A program made the translations under genes and the position numbers. Below the pieces are notes generated by a model, which saw only the letters and a list, made by a program, of their open reading frames with translations, did no database searches and was not told the origin of the DNA. Positions 1-6,206 of a DNA stretch of 7,738 bases are shown one piece after another (the first letter of the stretch is position 1; each line of letters opens with the position of its first letter). Origin of the DNA: Gammaproteobacteria bacterium (GTDB lineage Bacteria > Pseudomonadota > Gammaproteobacteria > Eutrophobiales > Eutrophobiaceae); contig QNEM01000088.1 in the NCBI GenBank assembly GCA_003645215.1, forward strand, positions 1 to 7,738, given 5' to 3'.

Positions 1-1485
1 AAATGTTTCTGGATATAAATGAATATCAATTCCCCAGACAAAAGGTAACAGAAACATGACAAACAGACTTATCAATAGCACACCTATTAAATTCAGCCAG
101 ATGCCAGCCTTCATCATTTGTGGAATAGTGACATAACGACTACTGAATATAATCGCATTAGGAGGTGTGGCGACAGGTAACATAAATGCAAATGAGGCAG
201 CAATAACGGTTGATACCATCAAACCATAAGGATGAATCTGCATAGCGCCCGCCAATGCGGCCATGATCGGTAAGGTCAATGTTGCAGTTGCTGTATTTGA
301 TGTGAGTTCTGTCAGAAATATGACGAGCAAAGTCACAATAGCGATGATGAAAAGAATATTGCTTCCTTGCAGGACAGATAATTGACCAGCAAGGAAAGTT
401 GTCAGGCCTGATTCACTAAATCCTTTTGCCAGTGCAAAACCACCACCAAATAAAATCAGAATATCCCATGGAATTGTCACAGCTGTCTTCCAGTCGAGCA
501 AAAATTCACGCTTGGCCCAGTCAGATGGGATCACAAATAATACTAATGCACCTGCCATTGCAATCGTAGAATCTTTAATCAAATGCAATGCCTTGATATC
601 CAGCACGCCTCTTAATATCCAGGCTGCGGCAACACAAGAAAATACGAACAACACTTTCTTTTCCTGACTGCTAATTTTACCCAGCGCTTCTATCTCATTG
701 CGTATCGTTATTTCACCACCGGGCAAATGATCAATCTCACTGGGATAAGCGATTCTTGTCAGATAGAACCATGTGATCGCAAGCATAACTATTGCCAGGG
801 GCACACCAAACAACATCCATTGTAAAAAGCTGATACTGATGCCATAGGTATCTTCAATAATTCCGGCAAAGACCAGGTTTGGTGCAGTACCTATCAGCGT
901 CGATACCCCACCAATGGATGCTGAATAACCAATACCTAACATCAGCGCGATACCGAAACGGAAATGTCCCTCACGAGTATCAATATTATGCGTTGTAGCA
1001 TCAGCATCTATCTCTCTGGCAATTTGATGTAAGACTGCCAGCCCCACAGTCAACATCATCATGGTTGAAGCGGTGTTACTGATCCACATGGAAAGAAATG
1101 CAGTGGCAATCATAAACCCAAGAATGATTCGATCAGGTGTCATGCCGACAATGCGAATCGTGTTCAATGCAATACGCTGATGCAGGTTCCATTTCTCGAC
1201 AGTCACCGCGATCATAAATCCACCCATAAACAGAAATATCAAATGATGTGCATAAGACTGTGTCACTTCAGCTGGTGCCATGACACCTAGAAGTGGATAT
1301 AGAACAATTGGAATTAATGCAGTAGCCGGAATGGGTATGGCTTCCGTTATCCACCAGGATGCCATCAGTACTGCAATCCCCGCAACCATCATGCCCTGCT
1401 GACTCAGACCCTCCGGTTGTGGCATAAACAGGAACATTAAAAATAATAATGGGCCAATGAATAAGCCAATGGTAGAACGATTCAT
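1..1485 (-). CDS. DASS/SLC13-family sodium:anion (probably carboxylate) symporter, C-terminus cut by window edge
   Basis: Inner-membrane secondary transporter of the divalent anion:Na+ symporter family (VcINDY/SdcS/citrate transporter relatives). The frame is open from the ATG at 1485 to base 1 (495 codons, no stop), so only the last few residues should lie outside; family members are roughly 460-500 residues. An in-frame stop at 1501-1503 rules out a longer N-terminus. The two diagnostic Ser-Asn-Thr motifs that form the Na+ and substrate sites are present at residues 136-138 (WISNTAST) and 396-398 (ELTSNTAT). Each half also has its Pro-Asn motif, GTAPN at 199-203 and TPPN at 440-443; the latter sits in a near match to the PROSITE Na:sulfate symporter signature. 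Between the halves is a hydrophilic stretch around residues 255-275. Paired SNT motifs suggest di- or tricarboxylate transport, but the exact anion (succinate, malate, citrate, sulfate) cannot be read from sequence. The start is 30 bp after the Nudix stop on the same strand, with no strong Shine-Dalgarno, so co-transcription is likely. Confidence 0.93.
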   Translation of the reverse strand, partial: MNRSTIGLFIGPLLFLMFLFMPQPEGLSQQGMMVAGIAVLMASWWITEAIPIPATALIPIVLYPLLGVMAPAEVTQSYAHHLIFLFMGGFMIAVTVEKWNLHQRIALNTIRIVGMTPDRIILGFMIATAFLSMWISNTASTMMMLTVGLAVLHQIAREIDADATTHNIDTREGHFRFGIALMLGIGYSASIGGVSTLIGTAPNLVFAGIIEDTYGISISFLQWMLFGVPLAIVMLAITWFYLTRIAYPSEIDHLPGGEITIRNEIEALGKISSQEKKVLFVFSCVAAAWILRGVLDIKALHLIKDSTIAMAGALVLFVIPSDWAKREFLLDWKTAVTIPWDILILFGGGFALAKGFSESGLTTFLAGQLSVLQGSNILFIIAIVTLLVIFLTELTSNTATATLTLPIMAALAGAMQIHPYGLMVSTVIAASFAFMLPVATPPNAIIFSSRYVTIPQMMKAGIWLNLIGVLLISLFVMFLLPFVWGIDIHLYPETF

Positions 1486-1515
1486 AACGACTATCTTATT
1501 TTATTCAGGAAGAAG

Positions 1516-2034
1516 TCAAGAGGCATCATGCTGATTAAGATAATCCATCAATACCCGGTAAGTGAAACCCCAGAGTGGCACATCATCCAGCATCACGTAT
1601 GAAAAACTGTGTTTCGGGTAATCTGGAATAACAAGATCATCTTTATGCAAAGTCGTGTCTTTAAGATGTTCAATTTCCTGCCATCGTGCAGCTTCCATCT
1701 CGGTACTATCCAGCTGTAATTTTCCTCTATCTTTAACCTTCCACAGAAAGGGCGCGACCATTACAGGAAAGCCGGAATAGTTACCCGCAAAAGCATGAGG
1801 CAATGTCATAATAAGTTCGTCTCTTGATAACTGATAACCACATTCTTCGTAAGTTTCCCTGATACTGGTATCAAGTAAATCCTCATCAGCCTCTTCCCGC
1901 CGCCCACCAGGGAAGGCCCACTGACCAGACCATGGATCATTTGTGTTTTTGGCTCGCTTTAATAAAAGCACAGAAGGTGAATCACATTCAGTAATAATTA
2001 GAGCCACTGCAGCACTTACTTTCACTTCACTCAT
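1516..2034 (-). CDS. Nudix hydrolase, CoA-pyrophosphatase (NudL/CoAse)-like
   Basis: Cytoplasmic Nudix enzyme of 172 residues that cleaves a nucleoside diphosphate linked to another moiety. The Nudix region runs from about residue 43 to 66: Gly43-Gly44 after Phe-Pro, acidic residues at 47-52, then the metal-binding helix with Arg59-Glu60, Glu63-Glu64 and Gly66 (RETYEECG). The preceding stretch (LLLKRA...DPWSGQWAFPGG) resembles the block before the Nudix box in CoA pyrophosphatases such as E. coli NudL, and the Asp-rich spacing of the box fits that subgroup better than MutT. CoA or acyl-CoA cleavage to phosphopantetheine and 3',5'-ADP is therefore the best guess, but the family call is firmer than the substrate. 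The ATG at 2034 has no clear Shine-Dalgarno. The stop lies 30 bp before the transporter start, so the two probably share a transcript; a metabolic link is not evident. Confidence 0.88.
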   Translation of the reverse strand: MSEVKVSAAVALIITECDSPSVLLLKRAKNTNDPWSGQWAFPGGRREEADEDLLDTSIRETYEECGYQLSRDELIMTLPHAFAGNYSGFPVMVAPFLWKVKDRGKLQLDSTEMEAARWQEIEHLKDTTLHKDDLVIPDYPKHSFSYVMLDDVPLWGFTYRVLMDYLNQHDAS

Positions 2035-2384
2035 GCGGAAATGATAACACTAAAGATCTTCCAGAGGACTTTTCACACCATTTAGTAATTTATTGCAGTC
2101 ATTTTAATAAATGCCGTTTTATTACAATAGCCATAGCGTCAGGGGCACTTCGGCACTGGATATAGAACATGCCCACTGTTCATTCACCTCCATGTGAACA
2201 CAGTATTCGTGCATCTATGTACTGCAAGTAGACACCCTGGATATACAGGAACTATACTCGTATGCAACTCTATCTATTTGAAACAAGGATGGTTTTAATG
2301 AAGTTCCTGAAAATACCTTTAACGCTTTATCGGACAAAGTGTCCCTTAAACCCTGGATAGCCATCGATAGAACTGGAGAATTGA
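2035..2384. other. Gene-free divergent spacer between Nudix and dehalogenase genes
   Basis: I find no convincing gene in these 350 bp. All frames hold only short open stretches; the longest plus-strand one is about 32 codons ending near 2359 and matches nothing I know. The spacer must hold promoters for both flanking transcripts. It contains a sigma70-like promoter candidate toward the dehalogenase (2229-2258, listed separately) and a small inverted repeat, TTCAC (2183-2187) and GTGAA (2194-2198) around a 6-nt loop. An alternative pairing, GTTCA (2178-2182) with TGAAC (2195-2199), overlaps it. The half next to the Nudix gene is A/T-rich. Confidence 0.6.
2229..2258 (+). promoter_or_regulatory. 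Candidate sigma70 promoter for the haloacid dehalogenase
   Basis: TAGACA at 2229-2234 (5 of 6 against TTGACA) is followed after 18 bp by TATACT at 2253-2258 (5 of 6 against TATAAT). Initiation would fall near 2265 and leave a leader of about 120 nt before the dehalogenase ATG. The call rests on hexamer match and spacing only. Confidence 0.3.
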
Positions 2385-3053
2385 ATGTCAGTAACACTTG
2401 CTTTTGATGTATATGGAACCTTAATTGATACACATGGTGTTGTTTCCAGGTTACAAGAGTTAATAGGAGAAAAAGCAAAAGATTTCTCTCAAACCTGGCG
2501 AGAGAAACAACTGGAATATTCCTTTCGCCGGGGTCTAATGCAGAATTACGAGAACTTTGCTGTCTGTATCAGCAATGCCCTTGACTATACCTGTGCATTC
2601 TACAAAGTTACTCTCACAAAAGACCAAAAGCATGAGCTACTTGGCAATTACCGTACACTTCCTGCATTCAAGGATGTGGAAGATGGGTTGGCACGATTGA
2701 AGGCAGCTGATTTTCGTCTATTCGCATTTTCTAATGGTAGTGAAGACGCTGTAGAGAAGTTACTTGTAGCCGCTGGTATAAGGGATTTTTTTCTTGGGGT
2801 TGTTAGTGTTGACGATCTTAAATCATTTAAACCAAACCCTGCTGTATATAGTCACTTTTTAAGAAAATCCGGGGCATCTGGAAGTAATGCGTGGTTAATC
2901 TCAAGTAATCCATTTGATGTTATAGGTGCAATTTCTGCAGGAATGCGCGCTGCCTGGGTTCAGCGTTCAAGAGATGCTATCTTTGACCCATGGGGGATTG
3001 AACCTACGATAACAGTAGAAAACCTCGGAGAACTTTATGAAAAAATTAGCTAA
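2385..3053 (+). CDS. Type II (S)-2-haloacid dehalogenase, HAD superfamily
   Basis: A 222-residue cytoplasmic HAD enzyme predicted to hydrolyse L-2-haloalkanoates (for example L-2-chloropropionate or haloacetates) to D-2-hydroxy acids with halide release. All residues described for the L-DEX active site have counterparts, each exactly two positions earlier than in L-DEX YL numbering: nucleophile Asp8 (DVYGT), Thr12, Arg39 (WREKQLEY), Ser116 (FSNG), Lys149 and Tyr155 (KPNPAVY), Ser173, Asn175 and Asp178 (SSNPFD). The Arg39 block and the SSN-xx-D motif separate this type from phosphoglycolate-phosphatase-like HADs. Length is normal for the family (220-230). The ATG at 2385 has GGAG at 2375-2378, 6 nt upstream. 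The cupin gene follows on the same strand after 100 bp and could be co-transcribed. No haloacid permease or halocarboxylate regulator is adjacent, so the natural substrate is uncertain; fluoroacetate or another 2-substituted acid is possible. Confidence 0.92.
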   Translation: MSVTLAFDVYGTLIDTHGVVSRLQELIGEKAKDFSQTWREKQLEYSFRRGLMQNYENFAVCISNALDYTCAFYKVTLTKDQKHELLGNYRTLPAFKDVEDGLARLKAADFRLFAFSNGSEDAVEKLLVAAGIRDFFLGVVSVDDLKSFKPNPAVYSHFLRKSGASGSNAWLISSNPFDVIGAISAGMRAAWVQRSRDAIFDPWGIEPTITVENLGELYEKIS

Positions 3054-3153
3054 CAATCGCATGCACTCTGATCACAGAAAGTGCCGATGTTCCTCGCTCT
3101 ACTTTGTGTGTGTGGTGTTGCGAGACCTCATGTGCTTATAGTGGGAGTAACTT

Positions 3154-3528
3154 ATGAAAACTATTGAATACCTGAGAATATTTTCGGACGATGAAGGGTG
3201 CTCTCATTTTGAAACGAAGGGCATTAACCTGAAAGCAAAGGATTACGCTCCACCAACACCACATTTGAATACCTCAGCTCTGGAATCTGCCGACAATAGC
3301 ATTTTTCTAGAGTTACCAATCGGGTGGTGCGGAGATTGGCATCTTACTCCTGTACGGCAATGGATAATTCTAATGTCCGGTGAGTGTGAGTTTGAAGTAG
3401 CTGATGGAGAAATAACGACACGTAGAGCTGGCGATGTGCTGTTACTTGATGATACAACCGGAAAGGGACATAAAACCAAAGTTTTAGGGAATGAGGCTGT
3501 CAGGATTGTAGCTATCCATTTTTCGTGA
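3154..3528 (+). CDS. Small single-domain cupin protein
   Basis: A 124-residue protein with one cupin beta-barrel. Cupin motif 1 lies around residues 60-82 (GDWHLTP...QWIILMSGECEFEV), with His63 and Gln69 as possible metal ligands. Motif 2 lies around 93-110 (AGDVLLLDD then TGKGH), with His106 as a further ligand. Only part of the usual two-His/Glu/His set is clear, so a metal enzyme is possible but not shown. Relatives are usually annotated only as cupin domain-containing protein, without known reaction. The N-terminal 50 residues form a polar lead-in. The ATG at 3154 has GGGAG at 3143-3147, 6 nt upstream, which supports the start. It lies 100 bp after the dehalogenase on the same strand; the gap has no good terminator or promoter that I can see, so a shared transcript is plausible. 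I do not assign a function. Confidence 0.82.
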   Translation: MKTIEYLRIFSDDEGCSHFETKGINLKAKDYAPPTPHLNTSALESADNSIFLELPIGWCGDWHLTPVRQWIILMSGECEFEVADGEITTRRAGDVLLLDDTTGKGHKTKVLGNEAVRIVAIHFS

Positions 3529-3828
3529 TGATCTGCCACACACATAACTAGCGGTTAGGCAGTCATAATATTTTCGCTCCACTCATTTCATTTACACGTT
3601 AGCTGGACTCGATCTCACCTGAGAAATCACGCTTGTATTTTTCTTCACAGAGGTGGAGAAAACGGAAGAGCTAGATGGGATGACGGATGAGATTGCATTT
3701 GTTTAGATAAAAACAAATTTGATCTGTTTTTTACAATGCCCCTCGCAACTTCGCACCCCCCCCAAGGAAGTACCGAGTACCATGCTTTTGCAGTATAAGT
3801 GCATCGACTCTTTTGATTATCTTCAGTG
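3529..3828. other. Gene-free convergent spacer with A/T-rich inverted repeats and a poly-C run
   Basis: These 300 bp separate the 3' ends of the cupin gene (plus) and the alpha/beta hydrolase (minus). I see no gene. The spacer holds a perfect 8-bp inverted repeat (3697-3704 with 3711-3718), a competing 7-bp one (3709-3715 with 3725-3731) ending in a T run, a run of eight C at 3756-3763, and a GTTAGGC heptamer at 3554-3560 that recalls an integron core site but lacks the rest of an attC. Confidence 0.6.
3697..3732 (+). terminator. Weak candidate terminator downstream of the cupin gene
   Basis: Two mutually exclusive stems overlap: ATTTGTTT/AAACAAAT with a 6-nt loop, and AAAAACA/TGTTTTT with a 9-nt loop, the latter running into six T residues (3727-3732). 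The position between convergent genes fits termination. The stems are almost all A-T, so stability is low, and the site is 170 nt past the cupin stop. Confidence 0.25.
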
Positions 3829-4737
3829 TTAATCCAGCAGGTGCTGGACAAACCAGTCTCTGCCAGCAGAACTGGATTCATCAAATGTTTCGACATAGGC
3901 TCCAAAATGTCCGCCATTCAGTATGACCAGTTTTTTCGGTTCACGGGCTTCTTCATAAGCGGCAAGGGCCAGGTCAACCACGGTCAGATGATCCTCACGA
4001 GCCAGAACCATTAAGAGTGGCGTGGGACTTATGGCTGGAACGTAAACACCCGGCTCATATTCATGGAACATCTCCACCGACCGAAGCGTCACTTCGTTTT
4101 TCCACGAAGGTGCTCGTTGTTCGTATGTGTCTATAAACCATTGCCATGAATCTGGTGTGGGCAGTGCACACGGTTCAAAAGGTGTGTCCGGTGGAACGAC
4201 CACAGGGATCATCGCTGGTTGTTTACCGGCGTAGCGGGCAGCTCGGTCCTCATCAAACATCTGGCGAACTGCAGCCCAGATATCTGCCCGAACCAGGCGA
4301 CGGGCATTCTCCAGTCCTTTTATCATGGGTACTTGAGAAACTACACATTTAACTCGCCGGTCAATGGCTGCAACCACCAGAACATGGCTTCCACTATAAC
4401 TTGACCCCCAAATTCCTATCCGGGTGTCATCAATTTCTGGCAACGAACTGGCAAAAGTGATCGCATCTCGATAGTCACGAACCTGGGCCCAGGGGTCAAT
4501 TTCCTGTCTGGGCTCACCTTCGCTGGCACCAAAGTTACGATTGTCGTAAACAAGTACAGCCAATCCTGCAGCAGCAAAGACCTCTGCAAATTTATCAAGA
4601 TACATCTCTTTAACGGCCGAATAGCCGTGCGCCATTACTATCGCCGGGACAGTGCCTTTCGACTCATCGGGTAGATACAGCCAGCCGCGCAAAGTTACCT
4701 TATCTTCTGTTTTGAACTCTATATCTTTCCGCGACAT
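3829..4737 (-). CDS. Alpha/beta hydrolase (dienelactone hydrolase / S15-like serine hydrolase)
   Basis: A 302-residue serine hydrolase of the alpha/beta fold, cytoplasmic (no signal peptide). Numbered from the ATG at 4737: an oxyanion-loop motif HGYSAVKE starts at His37, a DNRNFGASEG block follows around 65-74, the nucleophile elbow WGSSYSG has Ser113, and the likely acid and base are Asp249 (AREDH) and His277 (GGHFGAY). The catalytic triad is thus complete. The GSSYSG elbow and DNRxFGxS block are typical of a group named only as alpha/beta hydrolases, so ester, lactone or acyl substrates are guesses. Start choice: the frame extends upstream to a GTG at 4752, but that GTG overlaps GTGGAG, whose GGAG (4747-4750) lies 9 nt before the ATG at 4737; I therefore take 4737. 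It is monocistronic, convergent with the cupin gene and divergent from the sulfotransferase. Confidence 0.88.
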   Translation of the reverse strand: MSRKDIEFKTEDKVTLRGWLYLPDESKGTVPAIVMAHGYSAVKEMYLDKFAEVFAAAGLAVLVYDNRNFGASEGEPRQEIDPWAQVRDYRDAITFASSLPEIDDTRIGIWGSSYSGSHVLVVAAIDRRVKCVVSQVPMIKGLENARRLVRADIWAAVRQMFDEDRAARYAGKQPAMIPVVVPPDTPFEPCALPTPDSWQWFIDTYEQRAPSWKNEVTLRSVEMFHEYEPGVYVPAISPTPLLMVLAREDHLTVVDLALAAYEEAREPKKLVILNGGHFGAYVETFDESSSAGRDWFVQHLLD

Positions 4738-4746
4738 TAATAGAAT

Positions 4747-4750
4747 CTCC
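4747..4750 (-). promoter_or_regulatory. Shine-Dalgarno GGAG deciding the hydrolase start
   Basis: On the minus strand GGAG precedes the ATG at 4737 by 9 nt. The alternative in-frame GTG at 4752-4750 shares a base with this site, which argues against the longer form with five extra residues. Confidence 0.6.
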
Positions 4751-4780
4751 ACTAATTAGTTTTCGAATAACTGGATATAT

Positions 4781-4909
4781 TCATACTGCCTGATTTAGCC
4801 CTGTATATAATAGGTCATTACCTTCTTCGTCTTCAAGAAGATCATTATTATCATCGTCACCATCCAGAAAGTCATGGCCTCCGGTGATTTGCAGCAATGG
4901 TATGAGCAA
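4781..4909 (-). other. Short acidic reading frame with RTX-like spacing, unverified
   Basis: On the minus strand a frame of 42 codons runs from a TTG at 4909 to a TGA at 4781-4783. It has GGAGGA at 4919-4924, 9 nt before the TTG; the frame also extends back to a GTG at 4948. The peptide begins hydrophobic (LLIPLLQIT) and turns strongly acidic. HD, ND and ND pairs recur 10 and 9 residues apart (GGHDFLDG, NNDLLED, GNDLLYTG), like degenerate RTX calcium-binding nonapeptides. It ends 43 bp upstream of the alpha/beta hydrolase start, on the same strand. It may be a real small gene, the decayed 3' end of an RTX protein, or chance; I favour relic or chance. Confidence 0.2.
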
Positions 4910-5009
4910 TGGGGGTATTCCTCCAGACTTAAAGTGATTGCTTCTCACATCCAGTTACACATAACGGTACAATATCGCTTATTCTTTAATATTGTTTTTT
5001 ATCTGTAGT

Positions 5010-5014
5010 GAGGA
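5010..5014 (+). promoter_or_regulatory. Shine-Dalgarno GAGGA deciding the sulfotransferase start
   Basis: Three in-frame starts are possible (GTG 5008, ATG 5017, ATG 5023). GAGGA at 5010-5014 is 8 nt before the ATG at 5023, only 2 nt before 5017, and overlaps the GTG, so 5023 is preferred. Confidence 0.55.
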
Positions 5015-5022
5015 AAATGAAT

Positions 5023-5661
5023 ATGACGCTTTCGGTAATCGGCGCAGGCTTCGGTCGCACTGGCACTATGTCTATAAAAATCGCCCTGGAACAGTTAGGG
5101 CTTGGTCCCTGCCATCATATGGAGGAAGTTTTTGCCAATCCTGAGCAGCTTCCCAATTGGTTGGCTGCAGCTGATGGACAACAGGTTGATTGGGATGAAG
5201 TGTTTGTCGGCTATAACTCGGCAATCGATTGGCCCAGTGGCCACTATTGGCGTGAACTTGCTGATTTTTACCCGGAATCCAGGATATTGTTGAGTACTCG
5301 ACCTGCCAACCGCTGGTGGGACAGCTTTTCTGGCACTATCAAAAAAGTACTTGAGATCAGAGATACCATTCCCGAAGAATATCCGCGTTCTGTCATAGGC
5401 ATGGCACACAAAATTATTGCTGAACAAACTTTTGCGGGGGCTATGGACGACAAATCGGTTGTTCTATCTGAATATCAAAAACGAATTGATGATGTTAAAC
5501 AATCTATACCAGCTGATCGCCTGTTGATATTCGAAGTTACGGAAGGGTGGGCACCATTATGCGAATTTCTAGACCTGCCGATTCCTGATGGAGAATTTCC
5601 GCGCAGTAACTCCAAAGACGAATTTTGGGAGGTTTTCGGTGGTGGTAGTGAAACTGACTGA
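5023..5661 (+). CDS. Sulfotransferase-family protein (Sulfotransferase_4 type)
   Basis: A 212-residue soluble protein of the P-loop-like sulfotransferase fold, predicted to move a sulfuryl group from PAPS to an unknown acceptor. Residues 7-17 (GAGFGRTGTMS) form the 5'-phosphosulfate loop and lead into the helix SIKIALEQLGLGPCHHMEE, very characteristic of the short Sulfotransferase_4 group. The 3'-phosphate site is seen at Arg93 to Ser101 (STRPANRWWDSF). A YNSAIDWP block at 64-71 and a C-terminal FLDLPIPDGEFPR segment are also typical. The length is normal for the group, without domain loss. Upstream frame starts at 5008 and 5017 exist, but GAGGA at 5010-5014 fits the ATG at 5023 best. It is a single-gene unit with a long spacer on each side. 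No PAPS synthesis genes, glycosyltransferases or lipid genes are near, so the acceptor cannot be inferred, and in vivo activity for this group is poorly known. Confidence 0.88.
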   Translation: MTLSVIGAGFGRTGTMSIKIALEQLGLGPCHHMEEVFANPEQLPNWLAAADGQQVDWDEVFVGYNSAIDWPSGHYWRELADFYPESRILLSTRPANRWWDSFSGTIKKVLEIRDTIPEEYPRSVIGMAHKIIAEQTFAGAMDDKSVVLSEYQKRIDDVKQSIPADRLLIFEVTEGWAPLCEFLDLPIPDGEFPRSNSKDEFWEVFGGGSETD

Positions 5662-5723
5662 CTGCTATATGGCAAAAGGTGGATAAATTGATACCTGTAC
5701 TTAAGCCGCATAACAGGCAATTG

Positions 5724-5741
5724 CAGCCAGGGTCAGCCAGG
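5724..5741. repeat. Short tandem direct repeat CAGCCAGG x2
   Basis: CAGCCAGG occurs at 5724-5731 and again at 5734-5741, a 10-bp period, in the spacer between the sulfotransferase and the DUF3095 relic. One-turn spacing could fit a tandem operator, but two 8-mers can also arise by chance. Confidence 0.3.
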
Positions 5742-5773
5742 ACCGTGATCTAGCATACAAGTAACTCAATTTC

Positions 5774-6147
5774 ATGACAGCTACTGATAAATTCTATGAA
5801 CACCTCGATGGATTTACTGAGTTCTCGCAATTACTCAATTAAATTAGTATCGCCCCCTGCCTTCGAGCTGGTTTGTACTCATTACAGACGTAAAAGGTTC
5901 TACCGTTGCACCGTTAAAAGTACCTTATGTTTTTGGGAGTGATGGTGCCACGATGTGTATACCTCCTTCCAGTAAGGCAGCTGCAGAATCAGCAATGATT
6001 GTTTTCGGGATTCATGATTCAGCCAAGGCACTGATGACATGCCTGGTATTCAATCATGAGAATGATCACATCCATTTTCTGGATGTCGCAGATGGCGGCT
6101 ATGCATTGGCTGTAAAAGACATGAAACACCAATTAAGTGAACTTTAA
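5774..6147 (+). pseudogene. DUF3095 gene relic (frame break plus two large internal deletions)
   Basis: Three conserved blocks of DUF3095 proteins survive in order. The N-terminus starts at the ATG 5774 (KFYEHLDGFTEFSQLLN) and ends at a TAA at 5840-5842. A different frame, from 5848, continues as YRPLPSSWFVLITDVKGST (5848-5904). It joins directly to VPYVFGSDGATMCIPP (5920-5967), then to a C-terminal block GIHDSAKALMTCLVF...HFLDVADGGYALAV ending at the TAA 6145-6147. In intact relatives, as I know them, about 30 residues (the GRYK-VN helix region) separate GST from PYVFGGDGAT, and more than 200 lie between the GDGAT and MTCLVF segments; family length is about 380-400 residues. Here about 123 codons remain. 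GST and GDGA motifs recall class III nucleotide cyclases. The 100-codon frame at 5848-6147 is open but has no good start before ATG 5953 and no Shine-Dalgarno there, so I call it a relic. Confidence 0.82.
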
Positions 6148-6161
6148 TAGATTTAGATCAA
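6148..6161. promoter_or_regulatory. FNR/ANR-type palindrome upstream of the membrane protein/SpoIIAA-like pair
   Basis: TAGATTTAGATCAA matches TTGAT-N4-ATCAA at 9 of 10 defined bases. It starts just after the DUF3095 relic stop and is 52 bp before the next start codon. The -10 element at the matching distance is poor (TACTAG at 6181-6186), so the site is a candidate only. Confidence 0.3.
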
Positions 6162-6200
6162 AGATTTTTCTTCAATCAGGTACTAGGCTCCGTACGTATC

Positions 6201-6206
6201 AGGAGG
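6201..6206 (+). promoter_or_regulatory. Strong Shine-Dalgarno AGGAGG for the two-helix membrane protein
   Basis: A full AGGAGG lies 7 nt before the ATG at 6214, the best ribosome site in the window. It supports this small reading frame as a translated gene. Confidence 0.75.

Noticed and set aside
2261..2359. Plus-strand frame of about 32 codons in the spacer before the dehalogenase.
   Set aside because: No Shine-Dalgarno, no recognisable motif, and length within chance expectation.
3085..3125. Hairpin CTCGC/GCGAG with a (TG)5 loop between the dehalogenase and cupin genes, as a terminator or RNA element.
   Set aside because: Only five base pairs around a loop of about 20 nt and no T run follows.
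3243..3545. Long antisense frame opposite the cupin gene (and similar ones opposite the hydrolase, sulfotransferase and dapB).
   Set aside because: Each lies opposite or out of frame with a gene whose protein family is clear, and the translations show no family motifs.
3048..3604. Integron cassette array around the cupin gene: TAACAA at the dehalogenase end, GTTAGGC at 3554-3560, and an inverted pair AGCTAAC (3048-3054) / GTTAGCT (3598-3604).
   Set aside because: No complete attC can be drawn. There is no GTTRRRY before the cupin gene, the boxes next to each candidate core do not pair, and the AGCTAAC/GTTAGCT span of about 550 bp is far beyond attC size. Chance heptamers explain it.
4738..4752. 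GTG start at 4752 giving a five-residue longer hydrolase.
   Set aside because: The GTG overlaps the Shine-Dalgarno that fits the ATG at 4737, and the extra residues (MEILL) are not needed by the fold.
4873..5007. Plus-strand frame of about 42 codons beginning ATG GCC TCC and ending at a TAG just before the sulfotransferase.
   Set aside because: No ribosome site, no recognisable family, and it is the antisense shadow of the acidic minus-strand frame followed by A/T-rich promoter-like DNA.
5953..6147. Independent 64-codon gene starting at the ATG 5953.
   Set aside because: Its residues are the end of the DUF3095 central block fused to the DUF3095 C-terminal block, and it lacks a Shine-Dalgarno, so it is part of the relic.
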